A stretch of 60,000 nucleotides of DNA from Adiantum capillus-veneris (GCA_014529385.2 CM043947.1:131839391-131899390), one strand, 5' to 3'. Counted from the stretch's first letter, positions 20,780 to 35,390 are shown. Made by a program: numbers and translations. Notes: generated from the sequence alone by a model not told the origin.

Positions 20780-22133
20780 ATGGAAAAACACCCTTGTCCT
20801 TGCGCCAAGTGCAAAAGGGAAATCCCTCGCTTGAGACGCATTGCATTGGAGCACGTGGAGAACAAAGGGCTTTGGCATCCTCGAAAAAGCACTGGAAGAG
20901 ATGATAGCACCACTCACCCATTGCTTGAGGAGGTGTCCCACTGGTCTGTGTTTAGGGGTGGTGCAAATGCGCGCAAGGCCAAACAGCAGAGACAAGAGCT
21001 ATTGGACGATTTGGGTGCACCGCATGATGATCCTCCCATTAGCTCTACTTCTACAGCTCCTGTGGCGTCTCAATCGCACTTTGAGACAGAGGATGAGCAC
21101 ATGTTCGCCATGTGTCATGAGTAATTGGAGCAAGGAGAATTGCTAGCCTAGCACTCAACGAGCAGCAGCAACGGAGGATAGATTGATGGCGAGTGCTCAA
21201 ACATCTCTTTACGACGGTGCATAGTATTTGGTGGTCCGGGCATAGTTGGAAGTCCTCAACTTGCAAGGGAAATCGATTGGAGCAATGCAAGTGTCGATGC
21301 ACTCCTTGGGTAAGTTTGAAATATTTCTCCTTAATTATATACCCTTCCTCGCTTTATGGTGCCGCCTCCTTGCATTTGTACTAATACGCTTGTTTGTTAT
21401 AGTTTGATGGGAAAAATGTTACCAAAAGATCACCACATGCCTCCAAATCATCGACGAGCTAGATCGTATGTCACTGCACTTGGAATGGAGTATGAGTGCA
21501 TCCATGCATACATCAACGATTGCATGCTATACCGCAATGAGCAGGCACATGCTACCTTGTCCCGTGTGCGGGGAAGCACGATATAAGGCTGGAGTGAGCG
21601 GGGTGCACCTACCCTACAAGGTATTGAGACATTTTCCATTAGTTCTTCTCATTCAACACGTGTTTAAAAGCAGGTATACTGTGGGGCTTCTTGCGTGGCA
21701 CGCCAACCACCACTCAAATGATGAAATGATGCGTGTCGCTGCTGATTCACATGCATGGACGCACATCGAAACTCAATGGCCAGAGTTCGGGTTGGAGCCT
21801 CCACACTTGAGGCTTGGGATAGCAAGTGATGGTGTCAACTCCTTCGGCACTAAGTCTACTTCATGGAGCACTTGGCATGTGGTGATTGCATGGGAGACAA
21901 CCAAGAAGGGCAATATACTTCTTTTCTTACTTCTGCCAGGGAAGTACAAAGTGTCAAATATTGACGTCTAACTCAAGCCCCTCATCAAGGAGTTGGAGGA
22001 GTTATGGAGAGGCATTTCTGTTGTAGATATCTCACTTGCGAAGGGGGGAAGAGAAGCCTTTGTGAGGGGAATCCTTATGTGGACTATGCACGACTATCCT
22101 GGGCTTGGAGAGATTTTTGGTATCTCCCTTTTC

Positions 22134-22192
<59 letters not shown>

Positions 22193-24595
22193 TATCTCTC
22201 TCCATTTAGTTTTTTCTCCCTAACAATATGATATGTATGCAGGGTTGTCCACATCGGGTCACAATGCATGTCCTAGTTGCGGGCCATCATTGGTGATAGA
22301 GAGGCCCAATGCCTTGCACAAGGTAATCTTTCCAAAAAACCATCGTTTCTTACCCCAAGGGCATAGCAAGCATAAGGCTCCAAAAAATGGGAAGACCCCT
22401 CTAAAGCTCACGATGGCATATTGGGCAACCATTTGGGAAGAGCACTACAAAAACAATCCAACTCCGTGCCCTCCACCAAAAGGTATGTCAAAGTATTCCA
22501 TATTTTTAAGGATTACATATTGGAAGGACTTAAAAATACAACACCTCTTGTATCCCATGCACATATTCAAGAATGTAGCCTCTACTACTCCACACCGTGT
22601 CCCCAATGGAAAGATTGTGCTTCCTAAAGCACCATGGATGCTTGCCAAAGAAGAATTAGACAAAGTGAAGGGTACCATTTCTTCTATTTGCACACCAACA
22701 GGATACATAAGGTGGCTAAAGGGAGCTTTCACAAAAGCAAAGAAAGGTGGAAGAATTCAATTGTATGGGTTGAAGTCCCATGATTGGCACAAGATGCTTC
22801 AGGTTATGTCCCTCTCCCTATTCTATATATAGTTTGTATGTATGACTTTCTCTCACTTTCCCTCTCCCTAATTCTCATTTTGTAGTTCATTTTACCGGTG
22901 AGTATGTGTATATGTCGGGACAAGAAAGTCAGGGATGCTATTTTTAAACTTGGAGAGCTAGTAAAGTACACAACAAGACTCCACTCAACTACACTTCTTT
23001 TATGTACACAATAATCTCAACTAGCACTTAGTGTATCCTTGTGTGTTTTCTTGTAGATTTATGAGCTCCAAGAAAATTGAAATAGATGCTATCCCTACTG
23101 CTCAGTCACTTGCAGCAGAAACTGTGTGTGCCATTCAGGATGCATTTCCTCAATCGGTTCTTCTTAATCAAATCCATCTCGTGGTTCACGTGGTGGAGGA
23201 TATTTCTATATGTGGAGTAGTGCACGCACGATGGATGTTCTTCTTAGAGAGGTTTTTAAAGACTCTCAAAGATTTTGTGCGGCTACGGTCTCAACCAGAG
23301 ACATGTATGGCTGAAGGGTGGATCATATAAGAGACATTTGTTTACATCTCAGAGTATTTGGCACAAGTTGATCCTTCAATGCCTTGCATGTGGTCAGACA
23401 AGGAAGATGCAAGGATGACTTCACACTTGTAAAGTGGAAAGGAAAAACTACTTAACATGGATATGAATCTATCCCGAGTGGTCAATAACTTTTAAATTCT
23501 CAATGAAAAGATTATGACCAAGTGGGTGGACTTGTGGATAGTGGCAAACGCAAAGCGTTTGCAAGAGAGAGAAGCGTGGAAACAAGCACATGGAGGAAAG
23601 AGGGCACCCCCAGTGCCTAGACACCTTGCATGTTTCCCAGATCTCATTAGTGCGGAGTGGATTCATGAGAGAATGACCGAAGCAAAAGCGCGCGGAGAAG
23701 ACATCACCAACAAAGAATGGGAGTATGCACGAGGCTACATACCAAAGGTAGAGTACTCATATACCTAAACCATATTGTAATTTCTTTTCTTGATTTTATC
23801 TTTGTATTTGATAAAATATATTTTCCTATTTTGTAGTGCCTTTCTTTTAACTCTATGTGGTCAAATGGTCGTCACTTTTGTACGCGCCACATTGACGAGC
23901 ATAGAACCACTATGGATTCTACCATCATAGGCAACTTTGACAAAACGGTGATGAAGCCAGGTATTGTGGAACTATTGAAAGGATACTAAACATTAATTTT
24001 AGAACCTTTCATACCTTCATCTTCGAGTGCGAGTGGTTTGTAAATGTGTCTAGACGACATGAGAATGGCCTCTACATGGTGGACTCTTGTGTGCATCACA
24101 CAAGGAGGTATGACAATTTAGTTTTACCGTGCAATTGTGAGCAGGTGTGTGACAACTACCTTTTTTATTCTTATTTGCTTGTAGCATTAGTTATACCAAT
24201 GTTACTCACTTTGAGATTTTATTTTATAGGTCATCTATATCCCAGCAATCCACCAACCAAAACTTTGGTTCGTAATTCCTGTAACACCTCTGGGGAGAAC
24301 CATTTTTTCCACTTATGAAGTGGAGACCATCTTCGACCCTCTTCCACCTACAACTTTGGATGAGGTGGAGATAGAGCAAAGGGAGGTGTACGAATCAAGT
24401 CCGGTGGCGGAAAGTCTTAGCGAGGATGATTGTTATAATGATGAAGATGATGAGATGGAGTATGAAAAATTTGAAGATGATGAAGCCAACACATCCACAA
24501 ACGATAATTCCATTTCTCTCTTTATTGATTTAGGAGCCATGGGCTTAGAATTAGATGATGCTTCATGTAGGGATCTTTTGGAAGATGATTCATAA
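20780..24595 (+). pseudogene. tnp2-like: CACTA transposase copy B: tnp2 + DUF4218 + DUF4216
   Basis: Blocks in order: transposase-associated CPCAKCKREIP with HVENKGLWHP (20790-20880); MLPKDHHMPPNHRRARSYVT (about 21415-21475); the tnp2 core CPVCGEARYK, KVLRHFPLV, LLAWHANHHSNDEMMRVAAD, DGVNSFGTKSTSWSTW (21555-21880); GILMWTMHDYPGLGEIFG. Then an intron 22120-22242 (GTATCT...GCAG, containing a TC repeat) joins in phase to LSTSGHNACPSC. Later exons end KSHDWHKMLQ (22802) and continue to a DUF4218 part (about 22887-23330; HARWMFFLERFLKTLKDF), a KWVDLWIVANAKR block (23520-23760) and a DUF4216 part with CEWF and HHTRRYDNLV (24000-24300) with an acidic tail to 24595. Lesions include TAC to TAA after NIDV (21970). 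Several splice sites are intact, so decay is moderate. Confidence 0.85.
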
Positions 24596-24750
24596 ACATT
24601 TTGCATACTTTAAGTTATGTAGATTTTTTATCGTGTAATCCATTCATCTCTCTCTCCCCCTCTTCCTCTCTCTAATTTTGTGAGCATCATCAATTATGTT
24701 AATCAAGTGACAATGATTATTTTAGTTGTAACCAATTGTAATCTTATTAT

Positions 24751-24894
24751 CCCCCCCCCCCCCCCCCCCCCCTCTCCCTCTTTCTTTTTCTTTCTCTTTT
24801 CTTTTTTAAATTTGAAAATTTCATACAATATTCTTTAATTTTTATTGAGAGGAGGGAAACACTACAATTTCCGTGGGGGGGGGGGGGGGGGGGG
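24751..24894 (+). repeat. Poly-C (22 nt) and poly-G (20 nt), 100 bp apart
   Basis: C-run 24751-24772 and G-run 24875-24894. Being complementary and about 100 bp apart, they could form a hairpin stem. The rest of 24596-25190 has no gene; 24950-25030 has GTAATA/GCGG-type motifs resembling the CACTA B left region. Confidence 0.9.
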
Positions 24895-25192
24895 AGGGGA
24901 ATGTGTAAGCCAAAATTTGAAAGTTTAGGAGCTATATTTCCCCTCAAAAATAAGTGCAGTAATATCATCGGTAAATAGCAGAAATAAATGCTATAATAGT
25001 AGCGGAAATAGTCACGGTGATAGTTTAAATACAAAAAAAATCCCCCCGTCCTCCTCTCTCTTCCCTCTCCAGTTGAGTTTGGACCTTATCTCTACAAAAC
25101 GCGGTAAAAGACCGCAGTAAACAACTAGATAGTGTGGGGAGCAACATCAGCACAAAGGCAAGCAATTTCTTTGACGCCTTAACAATAGTCTC

Positions 25193-25891
25193 TGTAAGAA
25201 ATGTGTAAGACAATAAGGATCTAGTAGCAAGGAGAGTAGAGAGAGATACGATGCAAAGTAGGTTAGTGGAAACTCAAAAACTTTAGATTAGCACACTATT
25301 ACAAAGTGAATGTGGCATTCACCCATGAGCTCTCAAGGTAGAGCTTAGGTGGTGATTTAGATAACTAGAGCAGGTAGGAAAAAGGGATTAACAATCCTTC
25401 AACAAGGATGTGTTGTGTACGTCTAGTGTACACTCCATTCTACCAAATTACTCATGAGAAGGCCTCCTTATATAGATGTAAGGGAGCCTCTAAACACCCA
25501 TGTATAGCCTCCCTTAGATAGACAAGTCCTAGTAGAACTCGACCATGCTTCCATGTGTGTGGCCGCCCTTGTGTAACCAATTCCAAGTAGGACTCTCCCA
25601 TGCGCCCATGTGTATCCGCTTTTGGGTAGACAAGTCCTCCTAGAATCGGTCATCGACCAACGAAATCCGTCCACACCGGCTAAAGACCATCGGCCGCCAA
25701 CCACCGACCAAAGACCATGGACAACCGGCCATCATCCGCAGGATAGCCATTTTCCGATTGTCTTTCGGTCAAAGTGACCCTGAATGTGCTTTGTCCCATC
25801 CATGATCACAAATAGAGATTTCATTAGCATGGAGGGCTGGCATCCACCACAATATATGTTGCACAGAGAGATGGGCATTTCAAGTATACCA
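25193..25891 (-). repeat. 3' LTR of copia element 1
   Basis: On the minus strand it starts TGGTATACTTGAAATGCCC directly after a polypurine tract (GAGGGGGGGGT, about 25892-25903) and probably ends ...ATTTCTTACA at 25193. It contains TATATAAGG (about 25465), a likely LTR promoter. Parts (CATGTGT..GGCCGCCCTTGTG; CGGCCATC-rich) resemble the solo LTR at 42944-43713. The lower boundary is uncertain. Confidence 0.55.
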
Positions 25892-25923
25892 ACCCCCCCC
25901 CTCAATGAACACCAGAAGATGCT

Positions 25924-28900
25924 CTATGTTGGCCATGTGTCAACTCCAAGTTGATGAAGATGTCGAAGTAGTTGGTCTTTCCCTAGATCTTTGGTGAAGA
26001 TATTTGCACAATTATCTTCAGTAGGACAATACTCTAGCTCCACAATTTCATCCTCAAATATCTCTTGAACATATTGATACTGAAACTCAATATGCTTTGT
26101 GCGTTCATGGAGGACGCGGTTCTTGACAATCACCATGCAACTCTGGTTGTCACATTGAAGTGTTGTTGTTGAATCTAGAGAAGCACATACATCCATGAGG
26201 ACTTGCCTTAGCCAGATTTTTTGACAAGATGCAAAACAAGCAGCTTTATACTTTGCTTCTGTTGAAGAAAGAGTGAGGGTTGGCTGCTTCTTACTGATCC
26301 AAGAAAACACTCCAGAGCCAAGTGTGAAACAAAATCCAAAAATTGACTTTCTCTCATGCCCAATCGGAGTCACAATACCCACTAAGAGTATTTGTGTCAA
26401 TGCCACTACTCCAAAAGAAGTATATGGCATGGTGTTACACAAGAAAATTAAGCTTCCCACAAGTTTTTTGTATTTTTTGATGTCTATTAAGGAAGAAGAA
26501 TCTTCCATGGAGAGTTTTGCATTTACCTCCATTGGAGTGCTCTCACAGGTTTGCAATCCATCATGCCAAGAGATTTTAGGATCTATGTTGCATGCTTTTG
26601 TTGAGAGATGAAGATGCCTTTTGAGGATTGCCAAACCTCAATCCCCATACGGTAATGCAACAAACCCAAGTCTATCATTTTGAATTCAGAACTCAAACTA
26701 TCACGATGTTGTTGGATGAGCTCTTTGTGGTAACCTGCAATTATCAAGTCATCAACATACAAGATAATAATGACTTGTTTTCCATTATCTCTAAGCATAT
26801 ATAAATTCTCTTCAGAAGCACTTCTTCTAAAGCCAAGTTTTTAAAAAAACTTATCAATTCTGACATACCATACTCTTGGAGACTATTTCAAACCATATAA
26901 AGTCTTCTTCAATTTGCAAACCTTTTGTTTTGAATGAGGTGTCTCAAACCCTAGCGGTTACTCAATATACACCTCCTCCTTCAGAAATCCATTCAAAAAT
27001 GTAGACACAACATCCATTTGGTAAACAACCCACAAATAGATAGCAACAAGAGCAAGCACAAGAAGAATAGTTGTCATTCGAGTTGTGGGAGCGAAGGAGT
27101 CACCTACATCAAACCCTTCGACTTGAGAAATCATTGTGCTACTAACCTCGCTTTGTACTTTTGCAAAGACCCATCAACTTTATGCTTGAGTTTGTACACC
27201 CATTTTGTACACACAACTTTATGTTTCTTCTTTGGAGGTTAATCCACTACTTCCCAAGTGTCATTCTTTGTGATGCTATCGCACTCAAACTACTTTGCTT
27301 CCTTTCTCTTTGGATTAGCCATGGCCTCGTCCAACGGAGGTTGGCTCCTTCACATAGCCCACAATTTCTGTCATGAGAACCATGTTGACGATGTGTTCAA
27401 AGGCTCTCCTTTGCTTCTCTATTCTCTTTGACCATCGCAAACCCCCATCGTCTTTATGAGGATTGTGAATTTGAGGGTTTTGAGCATAAAAAAGCCGTTG
27501 AGCCCATTTTGGTAGTGGCTTTTCATGTGATGCATGCTGCAACAGGTTGGTTAGATTTATTTGAGTTGTCATCATCAGACAAGTCCTCCTCTTGATTTTT
27601 TACCTCACTTTGGTTTGGCACATGGTGAGTTATTTCTTCATTTGATGAGATAGTGGACGAACCTGGTTTCTCCACCGCATGTGGCCCTTCTTCAAATACC
27701 ACATCCCGACTGGTGAGTATTTTCTTTTCCTCTGGATCATAGAGTCTATAAGCCTTAGAATTTTCACTGTATCCAAGAAATATGCACTTCTTGCTTTTGG
27801 CTTCTAACTTTGCTCTTTGTGAATCAGGAATATGTGCATAATAGAAACACCCAAATGTTTTGAAATGCAAGATCGAAGGTTTCTTACCAGAATAGGGACT
27901 CTGGCACACCCTTGGCTTTAAGTATACACCTTGCAATTTCTACCACCGTTCAATTGTGACGCTCCAAAACTCCATTCTATTGTGGTGTGTAAGCTGCAGT
28001 AAGATGACTTTTTATGCCATGCTCGTTGCAGTAGTTGTTGAATTTATTTGAGATGAATTCTCCTCCTTGATCTGTGCGAATCTTCTTCACCTTCTTTCTT
28101 GTTTCATTTTCTACAAGCTTTCACCACATTTTAAACTTTCCAAAAGCTTTAGACTTCTCACGAATGAAAAACACCCTTCTATTAAAGTCGTCGACTAACA
28201 GCAAAAAGTAGAAAGGTCCACCCAAAGCGGATGTAGACACTTTACCATAGAGATCCGCATGTACCAATTCTAGAGGAGCCTGAGCTCGATTACTACTCTC
28301 TTGTAGAAATTCCTTTCTTTGTTTCTTGCCCATCATGCAAGACAACATTGCTTAAGTGACTAAATATCTCATGCCATAATTGAGTTGTACCTTTTTTTGT
28401 AGTGACTGTAATAAGTGCAGATAGTTCATAGAGGTTGTTGCACCTTATGCCCTTTCCCATTGAGTTGCCTAATCCAAGATTTTTGCTCCACTTTTCTTGA
28501 AACCGACAAGAAACGGACTTCAAGATCAGTGATTGCAGCAATGGACAACAAATTTTTCTTGATTTGAAGCACGTACAACACATTAGAGAGCTCTTTACTT
28601 TCACCTGTAGCTGCTAAAAAATAAATTATCATAGACCCTTCGGCTGAACATTTGGCATTAAGTATACCAGTCGTTCTTACTAGTTATATGTCCAGATGCA
28701 CCACTATCTAGAATCCAAGAACCATCACCAAGCGGAGTTTGTGCTGATTAGCATACTTATTCTATGATGGCCCATAGTTCAAGGTTTTTCTCAACATTGT
28801 TGGCGGATTCTCTTTCCTTCCAAGAAGCTTTCATGGTGCCGTTCTTCTCATCTGATTTCTTGTTTTTGCAGTCTTTAACAGCATGACCCTTCTTGTCACA

Positions 28901-29530
28901 GTAAAAACAGCTACCTAAAATTTTTCTTTTTGGGATTCTTCTTAAGTTCTTAGAATCATTTGACTTAGTCCCCTTGCCTTTTGCATCGGTTGTGAAGGAA
29001 ACATCACCTCCACCATCCATGGTCGTGAGTCGCAACTCCTCTTCAAGCAACATTGCACTTAGTTCTTCAAACAGAAGAGGATTTAGACGAACCTGAGCGT
29101 TGAGTGCCGTAATGAGACCATCATATCTCATTGAAAGTATATGAATGCAGTGCCGAGCTAGATCTTTCAGAGAAATAGCCACACCAATGGCAGTTAATTG
29201 ATCTTGGAGGTCCTTAATCCACTTGATAAAGGCCTCCACCTTCTCTCCATCAGCAAATTTCTCAACAGTAAGATGATTTTCCAGATTTTGAATTCCGGTG
29301 TGATTGTGCACCTCATATTGGCAAGCCAATATGTTCCAAGTTTCATGTGCTTTAATGGTATGCTAAACAAAAGTGCAGATAGAATCACATATACACATTA
29401 CAATGGTGCATAATGCATCTGCATTCCTTCTTTTCCAGGCACGTAGAAGAGTAGCATCCGGGGGAATTACAATGCTTGGATTTGCCGAATCATATATTGC
29501 AGTGGGCTCGGGGTCTGCAATGATTTAGTC
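25924..29530 (-). pseudogene. Ty1/copia gag-pol, element 1, 5'-truncated and broken
   Basis: Reading downward from 29530: a gag part with PPDATLLRAWKRRNADALC and ETWNILACQYEV; a CCHC zinc knuckle CFYCDKKGHAVKDC (about 28890); protease DSGASGHIT (28690-28709); an integrase part with LELVHADLYGKV (about 28260); an integrase C-terminal block with FKTFGCFYYAHIPDSQRAKL (about 27830) and RDVVFEEGP; reverse transcriptase ILYVDDLIIAG (about 26745); RNase H STEAKYKAA and HIEFQYQYV, ending 25924. The order gag-PR-IN-RT-RH defines copia. Stops and missing segments (middle of integrase, N-terminal RT) show decay. No primer-binding site or 5' LTR follows 29530, so the 5' end is lost. Confidence 0.85.
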
Positions 29531-29539
29531 CCAACACCA

Positions 29540-30345
29540 CCATACCCAACAATTCATATGAATCCAAAATTGCGGAAAAAATTGAATTTTTCACAATGTG
29601 TAGTTGTTGCCATCAACTTTCTAAGTTGCATTATACGTTATAGGGGATACGTATAATACGCCATATATGGCTGTATTATACAAAACCTCATATTTTACAA
29701 ACGTATTATACGATGCCACATCAACAAAAACGGGCAACCATATTATTTATTTGATTTTTTTATCGAATATTTTCTCGATTGAAAGATCTTTTGATCTAAA
29801 GATCTTTAGATCAAAAGATATTTAGATCTAAAAACTCTCTATATAAGAGCAACGTAGTGTGATCACATAGCATCTCCCAAGTAAACAAGAGATGAGTAAG
29901 AAAATATAAATACTAACAAAAAACTTATGAATAAAAAATAAAAAATTGAAGTTTTAAATAATATTATATATAGTTAAAAACTAAACTAAAAGTTGAAACT
30001 TAAAAATAAAAAATTAACAATTGTTTAGTAATGCAACAAAAAGAAGATAAAAATAAAAAAGAGTTAAGTTTAGTTTGGTAGCTTGGGAAAAATTAAATCT
30101 ATCTATCAAGCTATTTATATGTCCACCTATCTTTTATCTCTTTTTGTTATTAAATTTTCTTATGTATCTATTACATTATCTTTAATTTACTTGTATGTGT
30201 GTCTATTTATCTATTTGTTAATATATTTATTTTTTAATCTATAAATCTATCTAACTTTCTTGCTATCTATCTATGTATCTATCAATTGTCTACCTATCTA
30301 TTTGTTTATCTATATGTCTATCTATCTATTTATCTACCTATCTAT
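29540..30345. other. AT-rich non-coding DNA with TCTATCTA tracts
   Basis: Very AT-rich; contains GATCTTTAGATCAAAAGAT-type short palindromes near 29780-29830 and degenerate TCTATCTA repeats at 30100-30345. No coding signal seen. Confidence 0.7.
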
Positions 30346-30549
30346 CACTACAAGAGTTTCTTTGTATTAGCGATGCTAGCAGTGTGACGCTCAAATGTGA
30401 AAGTCCACGGCGCCGCTATGCACGTCGTTATATTAATTGATGCATAGCACGGGCATAGCGACGTCGACAGGGGAAAAAAATAAACCGAGAGCGCCAAAAA
30501 CTCAGATCTCAAATTTGAGTTTTGACGCTCTCAATTTACAGGTATACCC

Positions 30550-31730
<1,181 letters not shown>

Positions 31731-31839
31731 AGCACTCGCGGTGTTGAGTAGAAATTAGAGCAAAGCTGTGAATTGCTACAGCTGAACAAGAGGCAAAGGG
31801 GTTTCGTCCACTACATGCATTGTCATGTAGACGTGGGCG

Positions 31840-32327
31840 TGTAGATTTCTCATACCCACAAATATAGGCATTGACCAGGTCCCTTCTTGGTAGTCAACCA
31901 CGAGGGAATGTTGTAGTTGACAATGACAAATGGCCATACACTGTAAGATGTTGACCTCTGATAAAATGGATTTACGTCATCCATAGCTAGTCGAGGCGTA
32001 AATTTTGAGCTTCCCTAGCAAAATCCGGACATGTGTCGTCTCTATCCTTCCAAGCCGTGCAATCTGCAAGAATCTACAGCACCCATCCAAATATATATTC
32101 TCCTCGTGCCATGATGCTAGGGCGGCCATGGACTTACATTCAAAGAAATGTTTGATGCAAGGCAGCAGAGAAAAGTGTCTCAAAACCTTCTATGGAATTT
32201 TTTGTCGATGGAGATCCACTCAATATCTCTCGGAATCACATTTCAGACACTTCTTCATGTCTATGTATTCCCCTCTGAAAAGAATGCAGTCGTTAGGACA
32301 AGCGTGAATAGAATTGTAATCCATCCC
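31840..32327 (-). pseudogene. tnp2-like: tnp2 transposase fragment, copy D
   Basis: Minus strand: LGMDYNSIHACPNDCILFRG (32327-32270), CLKCDSERY, then after stops KVLRHFSLLPCIKHFFECKS and MAALASWHEENI (about 32190-32090), then VNYNIPSWLTTKKGP (about 31900). These are the tnp2 core blocks in order, as in copies A-C. The first block is fused in frame to gypsy sequence upstream. Confidence 0.8.
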
Positions 32328-35162
32328 CAAGGCATCCATTTCTAAAACTAATGGATTCAAAGGATCCACAATAGCCAAAATAGGAGTTGTAGCTAGTACG
32401 TCCTTCAGAGCATCAAAATTTTATTGTTGAGATGGACCCCACTGAAAAGTTATGCCCTTGGCCTTCAATTGGTCTTTCATTGGAACTACAATGTTAGAGT
32501 AGCTTTTAACGAACCTACAATAAAACCTAAAAATACCAAGAAAATATGAAGCTCTTCTAGATTTTTGGGAGAGTCCATCTCCGAATGGTTCTACTTTAGA
32601 TCAATCCGTGTATAGCCCATAAGCTAAAATAGCATGCCCTAAATAGTGAATCTCCTTCTTGAGAAAATCACACTTGTATTCTTTGGCATATAACGTATGT
32701 TCTCTCAACAACTCAAACACTTGCTTGAGATATAATAAAATGATCTTCTTTGGAAGAACTATATACGAGAATGTCGTCAAGAAAAACAATAACAAACTTG
32801 CCCATATATGGTCTCAAGACTCTATCCATAAGCGTCATGAAAGTAGTTGGTGCATTGGTCAACCCAAAAGGCATAACCCAAAATTCAGTGTCCAAACCTT
32901 GTTCGGAATGAAGTCTTGGGTATATCCGCAAGCCTTATGCGTACTTGATGATATCCTGACTGTAAGTCTATCTTTGTAAAGATACGGGCATTAACATCAT
33001 ATTAGTGAATTTGGAAATTTTCCAATTCCCACTTTCAACAAGAGCTTAAATTTGACCACGTTGTCAAATCTTAGCCAAAGTTTTGAGAGCATGGTTTGGA
33101 ATATCTTTTTAAGTACTACCTTGTGTAAGGCTTTCATCTTATAAAGTAGTTTGAGATTTGTTCATATCCATGGTGAGGATCTTGGTCGTATAGAACCTCT
33201 ACCAAGATAGTCAGCAAGCTGACATTCCACCTCAGCAGCCTCAAATTGGCTCATTCGGTAGGGTGGTTTACTGACGGGTTTATTTCCTGAAACCACGTCT
33301 ATTTCATGCTGCACAACCCGTGTCGAAGGTACCCCTAGTGGTAAATCATGTGTAAAAACATCTTTATATGCCATTAATAATTTCCTTATACTGCTAGCAA
33401 CATTTTCTTGTTTGAGAGAGAGAAGTAGTTGTAGATGGAATAGAAGAGAGAGAAGCATGCAGCGTTGAGAAATTGTCCAATAAAACATGATCTACATTAG
33501 AAAGAAAATGACACATGGAGTAACACAACAAAACTTGTTGTATTTCATTATTAGAAGTGAGCTTCATAAGCTATATTGTACAAATGATTGATGAAGAAGG
33601 CACATCCTTCTCTCCCAATAGCAGTACGTGCACACCGTTGGATTCAAATATTAAGATGTTGTGCTCATATCTACGCTTAAATGATGGTCCTAGACTCTGT
33701 AACCACTCTCTACCCAGTACCACATATGCCCACTTCATATTCATAACTTGGACATTCAAGGATGTTTGATACCCTTGAATTTCCAATGGCACATCTCTCA
33801 CTTGAGTGTCCCACACCTCGGCATCATGGTTGGTCATTATGAATACCTTATAATGGTGGAAACTCTGAGCGTGAGGAAACATGAGCCATTTCACTAACGT
33901 ATAGTTAATGAAATTGTGCAAAGCACCATCGTCTACCAAGATCCGCACCTTTTGCCCTTGGATGGACCCATGCATACACACCAACTCATGGGGACCAAAG
34001 GTTGGGTTCCACATGGAAGTCATGATACAACATTTATGTATCACCTCGATGTGTGTTACCTCCACATTGGAAAAACAAGAGGAGGACTCAAGAGGTAGCA
34101 ACTACACTATGTGTGTTGCCCACTCTTTTCCTTGGGCATCAGATGTCCCTTCTGGGGATAATCCTTTTTGCCATGCCCACTCTCTAAACATGTAAAACAA
34201 ATTTTTTTCGTTTTTAGCCTTCTCAAAATCTTTAGTGGAGAGAGGACTCCTAGACCCCTTGGGTTTTTTAGAGGCCTTCGATGCAGCTACTAGAAATATT
34301 CTTTTACTGTGTCCATGTTGTGTGGCTGCATTTGCATGTGTAGTGGTAGGCACATGATTATTATGCAGTGGTCTCTCATCAAGATTGTTGTGAGTATGAG
34401 CTTGTACTATTGCCTCCTCAAGTGTTTTGGGATCTTGATTCTTGACATGCTTCTTAAGCTCTTGTCTTAGACCGCGAATAAACCCCCACGCCTGCTGTGC
34501 TGAGAGGTATCTAACCCCTCTATCTTGAGAATGACATCTTGGTAGTGCAAGATATATTCCAACAATGTTCTATGTTGTCACATAGAACACTTAAACTAAG
34601 CATACCAATTTTTTTCTACTTCATTTATGGGTAGAAATTCTTTTATGAATACATCCTAAAGGCTACCCAAGTCTATGGTATGATGCCCTTCTCCTTGAGA
34701 AACATCTACCATTTATATGCCTTGCCTTCTAATGTCATACTTGTTCGTAGTGTCTTGGTTGCATCCACAGTGCATCGCAAATTGTGAATCCTAGCCCACT
34801 TTACTGAGGAATATATTCACTACATCTTTATTGTGTTCTCTTTCCTCTCCCTTAAAAGTCGGAGGCTATGTATTTTTCAACAACTTTTCTACCTCTTTTT
34901 GGGTGAGAGAGTGCAGAGAATCCAGAGGGGGACCCTATCCCTGATTGGATCCTTACTTCTACATATGTGTATCAATAGAGCCCTTGGCATGTTGTTGCAT
35001 ATAGTGCACTACTAAGCTGGATAATTTAGTAACATTATCATTCAAATATGCAAAATGTTTCTCCATCATAGACATACGTGTTTCCAGGGAATGAAACTCT
35101 TGAATATCAAGTAGTTTGTATCCATCATCCGACCTTGGTGCCACGTGGGTACCCTCCATGAG
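32327..35162 (-). pseudogene. Ty3/gypsy gag-pol, broken and truncated in RNase H
   Basis: Downward from 35162: a gag part (MSMMEKHFAYLNDNVTKLSS), GFIRGLRQELKKHVKNQDPK and LEEAIVQAH (34500-34400); a degenerate zinc knuckle CFTCLESGHGKKDY (about 34190; last Cys is Tyr); a protease-like block ILVDDGALHNFI (33920-33950; DSG is replaced by DDG); an RT N-terminus DVVSGNKPVSKPPYRMS to GSIRPRSSPW (33290-33170); [30 protein letters not shown] and [12 protein letters not shown] (about 32970-32760); CDFLKKEIHYLGHAI; VKSYSNIVVPMKDQLKAKG (about 32490); PILAIVDPLNPLVLEMDA, the start of RNase H, where copy D begins. Between SSPW and KIDL about 47 expected RT residues are replaced by a 175-bp foreign repeat. 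Stops occur throughout. Confidence 0.85.
32998..33172. repeat. Copy 1 of a dispersed 170-bp repeat, inside gypsy RT
   Basis: CATATTAGTGAATTTGGAAA through AGTTTGAGATTTGTTCATAT. About 85% similar by eye to 35391-35557, same orientation. It replaces part of the reverse transcriptase coding region. Confidence 0.85.
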
Positions 35163-35390
35163 AGTATCCCACCGTAGGGAGCATCAGGTAAATTTTTCAT
35201 AGAATGATCAAAATGCATGAGTCTTATTAACATCTGAATCCATGGCAGTGTGTTGTGCTAGCAAGAGAATAGAAGATACCTTATCTTCCATGTGGTTGAA
35301 TGATAGAAATTCAAAACTCCCTTGATTGGCCGTGCCAAATATAAAACACTAGTAGACGATGTCAAGGTTGAACAACAAGCCGTAAAACAC

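Larger units (their letters stand above)
19713..24595 (+). mobile_element. CACTA transposon copy B (ends not defined)
   Basis: Homology with copy C on the other strand covers non-coding DNA from about 19865 to the transposase, including GGAAGCTCAACCTAA (reverse strand, about 19945) and GGATATTACTGCG (about 20356), so the element extends at least that far left. ATG 19713 opens MDKEISSTSQRNLYQMNE followed by a good splice donor (GAG/GTATGT) and may be a first exon. No convincing CACTA...TAGTG pair was found. It contains G-runs at 19887-19905, 20195-20226 and 20429-20442. Confidence 0.6.

Noticed and set aside
20339-25134. CACTAGG at 20339 and ...GATAGTG at 25134 as the ends of CACTA copy B.
   Set aside because: Copy C aligns with copy B across 20339 and well beyond to about 19865, and has TTAGGTGCCAG in place of TTAGGCACTAG, so the CACTA word is accidental. 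The 3-bp flanks (AGG and TGG) also differ.
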